A stretch of DNA of 64,000 nt from Pegoplata infirma (Eukaryota; Arthropoda; Insecta; Diptera; Anthomyiidae). How positions within the stretch are numbered: position 1 is the stretch's first letter; the number at the start of each line of letters is the position of its first letter. Both the position numbers and the translations under genes were made by a program. The notes beneath the pieces are model-generated. The model saw only the letters and a program-made list of their open reading frames with translations, was not told where the DNA came from and made no database searches. This document shows positions 58,095 to 64,000 of the stretch, in pieces. The DNA lies in contig OY992537.1 in NCBI GenBank assembly GCA_963921195.1, forward strand, positions 76,018,894-76,082,893. Reading direction: 5' to 3'.

Positions 58095-58795
58095 GGATCA
58101 TATATATGGGCAATTGTCATTAACTTTTAATATTTAAGAAATAAAAAATTGCGATTTTTTTTTTCGTGGCACATTGATAGGTCTTTGTAGGTTAATAACA
58201 TTATAATTAAGTAATTCAAATCAGCCAGCGTACATAAATTTGTGCGATCGCACCCAAAACCATGGCGGTTTAAAGTTAACATTTTCAAAAAAATTTTCAA
58301 AGTTTAGATTTTTTATCCGAAGTTTAACTCACCATTTTGTATTATGCTTACCTAGAGCTAAAATACACATTCAAACATGCATAAAATCTTTGCTAAATAT
58401 CGGGATATTTGCATTAAACCAATTTTTTTCGGCACATTTTCCAATATTTTGAAAATAAAAATGCGGTTTAATTTTTTTTAGAAAAATATTACCAAATGCA
58501 TTAAAAAATCTCACCAAATTCTTGGTTAACACTATTATTCTATCTCTAATAGGTAAGAAACAGAAGTGGTTTAAAGGGAACATTTTTGAAAAAAAGAAAT
58601 TTAATAATTTTTGATTTATTTTTTTTTTTAAATATTTAAAGTCTGATTTTACAGTATTGTCCTTCACCGAATATTGAAACTATTCAAAGTATATATAATA
58701 TTAAAGTTATAAAAAATTTTAGCGATTTTTCGCGATTTTCGCGACTGCAAAAATCAATGGACTAATTTTGAAATATTATTTGAATAAGACATGTC
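58095..58795. repeat. right partner of a diverged inverted repeat
   Basis: Complementary to 51853-53300 without the hAT insertion. This shows that the hAT entered the other copy after the family had dispersed. Confidence 0.85.
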
Positions 58796-60317
58796 AAAAT
58801 CTATTAAAATACATTTCTTTTCTACTTTTTTTAAGTAATGTAAGATTTTATTTATATAATCATTAAATTTAAAAGTATCAAAAATTTAAAACCACCGAAA
58901 AACCGCTTAAACGTTAAGTTTTTTCCGGTGCGAATTAATTGAAGATAGAGCTTTCAAAGGACTACCAAACGCGCCTTTCACCGACCAATTTCTATAAGCG
59001 GCCTGGATGTGCCTTACAAAAAAGTGAAAACTGAAAAACACCGCGGAATTCGCCAATATTAACTTTTGATCAATGTTGCTTTCCATGATTTATTATGTTG
59101 TCACATACCATTGTTTCTACTTGTTCAACTTTCAGCCATGCACATTTGGCTGTTAAATAATGCAAAACTAAAATATCGAAATTTTGCAAAGAAATTTAAA
59201 AAGCTCAAAAAATTTTTGCAATTGAATATTTTTTGGGTGCGTTTGTAAGTCATGTTGGACATGGTAAATTATAAAGTTCACAAAGCATTCGGAACCATTC
59301 GGAATAAAACTGGGAGTGTGCCTCGCAAAAAACACACTTTTTAAAAAATTCACGTTTTTTCTTCCCATCTTTAGAGCGCTGCAGTTTCGTAACCATTGCG
59401 AGCTTATCACTCGAATCAAGCTCAGATTGTGCGTATTTACAAGAGCTTTTATCATGTGTATTTGAATTTTGAAATTACAGTTTGCACCAAAAGCTACAAT
59501 CAAAAAACCTCGAAAAATTGAAAATTAAAAAAAAATGGTATCAAAGACTTAAGTCCATGTAACTTTTTTCTTATAAATGGCACATCCACTGAACCTACAC
59601 CAAATATTTGCCCAAGTCTACTGATTAAACAATATTAATTTTGGAGCAATAGCTTTAACGCACCCAACAATATGAAACATTGAAAATTTCGTGAGTGTAT
59701 CAAGCGGTTTTTTTACATTTTTCAACTTTAAACATTCCTTGCCATGAACTAATGAACTAATACTGTTTGCGCTGTGCCTTTGCACAATTACTCTTTAAGG
59801 TTCCCTTAACTTATCTTTATTCACAGGTACCACCTAATTTACAAATTAAAACGTTATTGCAAAATTAACAGAATATCATAAGTGTTACAAGTTAATGACA
59901 ATTGTCCATATATCATGTCTTCTTGGGTGCTAGACCGATATTTCAATCCCCTTTACACAGCAGGAAAAAAAGATATTTTTTTTGGAAATAATTTAGCCAT
60001 TCAGTAAGTACTGGAGCGCTGGCCATGAAATTTGAAATAGTCAAGGTTACGTAGCTTAAGTTTGGCATTTGAATCCCGGTGAAGGCAGAAGAGCCCTTTG
60101 AAGGGCATACGAACACTCTGCTCTTATATAAGCTTCGAACTCATACTAAAACCAACTACATTTTTTCAATAGAGGTATCAACAGCAACATTGTCGTTGTA
60201 TGGTTTTAAAAGTATTATTGCTATTGGGCCTTTTCTATTGTTGATTATTTGTTTATGTGTATGATGTTTTTGTTGATCATCATCATCACACTTTTGTATA
60301 TTGAATTATACTCTTTG
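58796..60317. other. AT-rich, no gene recognised
   Basis: 59885-59960 (GACAATTGTCCATATATC, GCTAGACCGATATTTCAA) is a small dispersed repeat relic. 60050-60310 looks single-copy. No coding region is supported. Confidence 0.35.
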
Positions 60318-60979
60318 TTGATTGAGTAAGTATATATTTGAGAATATTTTCCTAAAGAAAAAATCACAAAGACAGATTCTAAAACTTCTTTTTGATAGAA
60401 ATATTCAAATATCCAAAATTTTTTTTTTCAGATTCTGAAATACTTTTTGTATAGGAAACTTTTCAGTTTCGGAGATATTTTTTGCATTGATAAATTCTCA
60501 GACTCTGAAACATTTTCTATAAAAAAATTCTCAGATTCTGAGACATTTTTCTAAGAAATGTTCTTAAATTCTGAGAATTTTTTTCTGTAGAAAAATTCTG
60601 AGAAATTTTTTTGGATGGAAAAATTTTCAGGTTCTCAGATATTTTAGGTGATTGAGTAAGTATATATTTGAGAATATTTTCCTTAAAAAAAAAAAATCAC
60701 AAAGACAGATTCTAAAACTTCTTTTTGATAGAAATATTCAAATATCCAAAATTTTTTTTTTCAGATTCTGAAATACTTTTTGTATAGGAAACTTTTCAGT
60801 TTCGGAGAAATTTTTTGCATTGAAAAATTCTCAGACTCTAAAACATTTTCTATAAAAAAATTCTCAGATTCTGAGACATTTTTCTAAGAAATTTTCATAA
60901 ATTCTGAGACTTTTTTCTGTAGAAAAATTCTGAGAAATTTTTTTGGATGGAAAAATTTTCAGGTTCTTAGATATTTTTG
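60318..60979. repeat. 330-bp tandem segmental duplication
   Basis: ATTGAGTAAGTATATATTTG begins at 60321 and again at 60651. The following text, including ACAAAGACAGATTCTAAAAC and TAGGAAACTTTTCAGTTTCGG, is nearly identical over about 330 bp. It opens the satellite array. Confidence 0.92.
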
Positions 60980-62390
60980 GTATAGAAAAATTCTCAAGTT
61001 CTGAAACATTTTTTCAATAAAAAATATTCTTAGATTCTGAAACATTTTTTCTATACAAAATTCTCAGATTCAGAGACATTTTTTCTATAGATAAATTCTC
61101 AGATTCTAAGACATTTTTTGTATAGAAAAATTCTCAGATCTTAAAAAAAAAATGTTTAACAAAATAATCCTTACAACTTGAACTTCTTCTATAGAAAAAA
61201 ATCTGAACAATTTTTCTATAAAAAAATTTTCAGATTTTGAGACATTTATTCTAAAAAAAAAAAATCTCAGATTCTGAGACATTTGTTGTATAGAAAAATT
61301 CTCTATAGAAAAATTTTCAAATTCTAAGACATTTTTCTATAGAAAAATTCTAAGGTTCTGAGAAATTTTTTTCTTTAGAAAAATTTTCAGATTCTGAGAT
61401 ATTTTTTCTGTATAAAAATTCTTAGATTGTTAGAGATTTTTTCTATAGAAAAATTCTCAAATTCTGAGACATTTGTTCTATAGAAAAATTCTCAGATTAT
61501 GAAAAATTTTTTCTATAGAAAAATTCTCAGATTCTGTGACATTTTTTCTATAGAAAAATTCTCGGATTCTAAGACATTTTTTCTATCAAAAAAAATTTTC
61601 AGATTTTGAGACATTTTTTTTTATAGAAAAATTCTCAGATTCCGAGACATTTGTTCTATAGAAAAATTCTCAGATTATGAGACTTTTTTTCTATAGAAAA
61701 ATTATTAGATTTTGAGACACATTTTCTGTTGAAAACTTTACAGGTTTTGAGATTTTTTTATAGAAAAATTCCCAAATTCTGAGAAAATTTTTCTATAGAA
61801 AAATTCTCAAGTTTTTTCTATAAAAATTTCTCAGATTCTGAGACGTTTTTCTTTATAAAAATTCTCTTATTCTGACATGTTTTGCCTATGGAAAAATTCT
61901 CAAACTTTAAGATATTTTTTTTATATTTTATTGTATATTTTTTCTATAGAAAAATTCTCAGATTCTGAGATATTTTTTCTATAGAAAAATTCTCGGACTC
62001 TAAGACATTTTTTCTATCAAAAAAAGTTCTCAGATTCCGAGACATTTTTTCTTTAGAAAAGTTTCCAAATTCTGTTTTTTCGATAGAAAAATTTTGAGAA
62101 ATTGTTTCTATAGAAAAATTCTAGGATTCGGAGGATTTTTTTCTATTGAAAAATTCTAGGATTCTGAGAAATTTTTTCTATAAAAAAATTCTCAGATTCT
62201 GAGAAATTTTTCTTTAGAAAAATTCTCAGAATCTGATATATTTTTTTCTATAGAAAAATTCCCAGACTCTGAGACATTCTAAGACATTTTTTCTGTAAAA
62301 AAATTTTCAGACTCTAAGACATTTTTTCCATAGAAAAATTCTCAGATTCTGAGACATTTTTTCTATAGAAAAATTCACAGATTCTGAGAC
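60340..62390. repeat. 34-37-bp palindromic satellite array
   Basis: The unit is TTTTTCTATAGAAAAATTCT plus CAGATTCTGAGACA, with substitutions and indels. TTTTTCTATAGAAAAA is a perfect 16-bp palindrome and TCTCAGATTCTGAGA an interrupted one, so each unit can form two hairpins. About 55 units before the foldback insertion. Related degenerate units occur at 14950, 16706, 34570, 36790 and 42780. Confidence 0.95.
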
Positions 62391-62394
62391 ATAT

Positions 62395-63480
62395 GAGGCA
62401 TTCCACACCAAATGTCCAGCGAAAAAAAACTCGAGTACCGTTAACTTCTGAATATGTTTTATGGATAGCCCTATATGGAACTTAGAAAATTGCGTTTTTG
62501 GTTTTTCAATTTTTCAATAACTGTGCTTAGGAGGCGTGGTCAAATATTGAAAAAATGGTCAAATTTGTGGCGAGTTGCCTTGATTAAATATATATCACAT
62601 TAAAACGGAATGCACCACAATCTCAAAAATTTACATTCTTATATAGTTTTGCATGGGCTATCGATTAAATTTTTTTTTTTTTTTTGGAAAATTTTTAGAA
62701 CCCGTTCTGAAATTTTCCATTTTTTAAAAATGTAAATTTATTAAAAAACATGCCACTTTTTTTTCTTTTTTAAATTTTTTTTAAAAGTTTAGATGTTTGT
62801 CCATCCACACAAAAAAATTCAGAAACACGTTCTTCGTTTTTTTCGAGAAAATCGCATTTGAACTTTAAATTTCATAACAATTTTTTAATTTGCTTGAATT
62901 TCTTTGTTTTAACGTTGCGAATGAGTAATATTTATGCAATTAATAATACTTTTTAGCAACGTTAAATCAAGAAAATACAAGCAAATTACAAAATTGTTAT
63001 GAAATTTAAAGTTCAAATGCGATTTTCTCGAAAAAAACGAAAAACGTGTTTCTCAATTTTTTTGTGTGGATGGACAAACATCTTAACTTTAAAAAAAAAA
63101 AAATTAAAAAAGAAAAAAAGTGGCATGTTTTTTAATAAATTGACTTTTTTAAAAAATGCAAAATTTCAGAACGAGTTCTGAAAATTTTCCAAAAAAAAAT
63201 TTAATCGATAGCCCATACAAAACTATATAAGAGTGTAAATTTTTGAGATTGTGGTGCATTCCGCTTTATTGTATAAATATTTAATTAAAATAAAGGCAAC
63301 TAGCCACAAATTTGACCATTTTTCCAATATTTGACCACGCCTTCTAAGACCAGTTTTTGAAAATTAGAAAAACCAAAAACACAATTTTCTTAGTTCCATA
63401 TAGGGCTATCCAAACAACCTATTCAGAAATTTACGGGATACATGTTTTTCTGTAGCGGGACATTTGGTGTTAAATGCCTC
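62395..63480. mobile_element. 1.09-kb foldback element inside the satellite
   Basis: GAGGCATTCCACACCAAATG on the left and CATTTGGTGTTAAATGCCTC on the right begin arms of about 500 bp. The arms are complementary almost to a centre near 62938, where AACGTTGCGAATG faces TTAGCAACGTT. ATAT on both sides (62391-62394, 63481-63484) may be the target duplication; the joined flanks restore a satellite unit. GGCGTGGTCAAATATTG near 62553 and CAATATTTGACCACGCC near 63332 mark the arms. No ORF of value. Confidence 0.85.
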
Positions 63481-63484
63481 ATAT

Positions 63485-64000
63485 GTTCTACAAAAAAATT
63501 CTCAGATTTAAAAAAAAAATCTATAGAAAAATTATTAGACTTTAAAACATTTTGTCTATAGAAAAAATCACAGATTCTTTCTTTTTCTATAAAAAAATCT
63601 CTGCCTCTGAAACATTTTGTTAAAACTTATTATATTCTGAGCCATTATTTTCTAGAAAAAAATCTCAGATTCTGAGACATTTTGTAAGAATTCTCAGATT
63701 CTAAGATATTTTTCTATAGAAAATCTAAGATTCTAAGACATTTTTATAGAAAAATATAGAAAAATTCTCAGGTTCTGAGACATTTTTTCTATAGAAAATT
63801 TTTCAAATTCTAAGACATTTTTCTGTAGAAAAATTCTAAGGTTCTGAGAAAAATTCTTAGATTCTTAGAGATTTTTTCTACAGAAAAATTCTCAGATTCT
63901 AAAAAATTTTTGCTTTCAAAAATTTCTCAGATCCTGATACGTTTTTTCTATAGAAAAATTTTCAGATATTGAAACATTTTTTCTATAGATAAATTCTCTG
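63485..64000. repeat. palindromic satellite array, continuing past the window
   Basis: The same TCTATAGAAAAATTCTCAGATTCTGAGACAT units as left of the foldback element. They run to the last base, so the array end is not seen. Confidence 0.93.

Noticed and set aside
60030..60110. TTTGAATCCCGG near 60068 as a tRNA T arm
   Set aside because: The B box match is poor, and no A box or cloverleaf could be placed upstream.

Overview
This is a gene-poor, strongly AT-rich stretch of eukaryotic DNA. It holds nested transposable elements, satellites and low-complexity DNA. I find no intact host protein-coding gene, no rRNA, no convincing functional tRNA and no CRISPR array. The repeat vocabulary suggests a higher fly (Diptera) with a large genome: GTCC/GACG-rich dispersed repeats next to the words TATGGGGTCC and CCGATATTTCGATG, many hAT-type termini, TATCGATA-rich arrays and foldback elements. 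Assignment to a calyptrate fly is inference. Nearly all short ORFs here are chance or low-complexity frames.

Layout. 1-12 kb holds two copies of one composite repeat (957-3345 and about 8881-11839). Each has a 16-bp satellite of about 80 copies, then seven 146-bp units, then a TCAG microsatellite. Between them lie a 2-kb element with terminal inverted repeats (4147-6165), an 86-bp minisatellite, a tRNA-like relic and 200-bp tandem repeats. 13.3-18.2 kb holds a piggyBac-like element, a hAT left end and degenerate satellite. 19.7-25.6 kb is one giant inverted repeat with 2.6-kb arms and a 0.62-kb spacer. Each arm carries a foldback element into which a small terminal-direct-repeat retroelement with a hammerhead-ribozyme-like motif has inserted. 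26-27.3 kb looks single-copy. 28.0-30.2 kb is a 5'-truncated non-LTR retrotransposon (LINE) with two frameshifts, the only recognisable protein-coding region.

30.8-32.6 kb is a mariner-like element. 34.0-38.65 kb is a nest of at least four layers, with a 3.4-kb hAT inside an older dispersed repeat. 38.9-39.6 kb is a diverged second member of the ribozyme-bearing family. 39.9-42.0 kb has three foldback elements or MITEs. 46-52.7 kb has three hAT-type non-autonomous elements with perfect 8-bp target duplications. 60.3-64 kb is a 34-37-bp palindromic satellite split by a 1.1-kb foldback element.

The strongest unusual signal is the ribozyme-like motif at 21181-21227, mirrored at 24065-24111, with a diverged homologue at 39061-39107. 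The core CTGAAGA...GAAA is unchanged, while stems I, II and III differ in sequence and keep pairing. The predicted cleavage site falls within a few bases of where the inserted element begins. This resembles the hammerhead-bearing Penelope-like elements and retrozymes known from other eukaryotes, but the assignment rests on reading alone.
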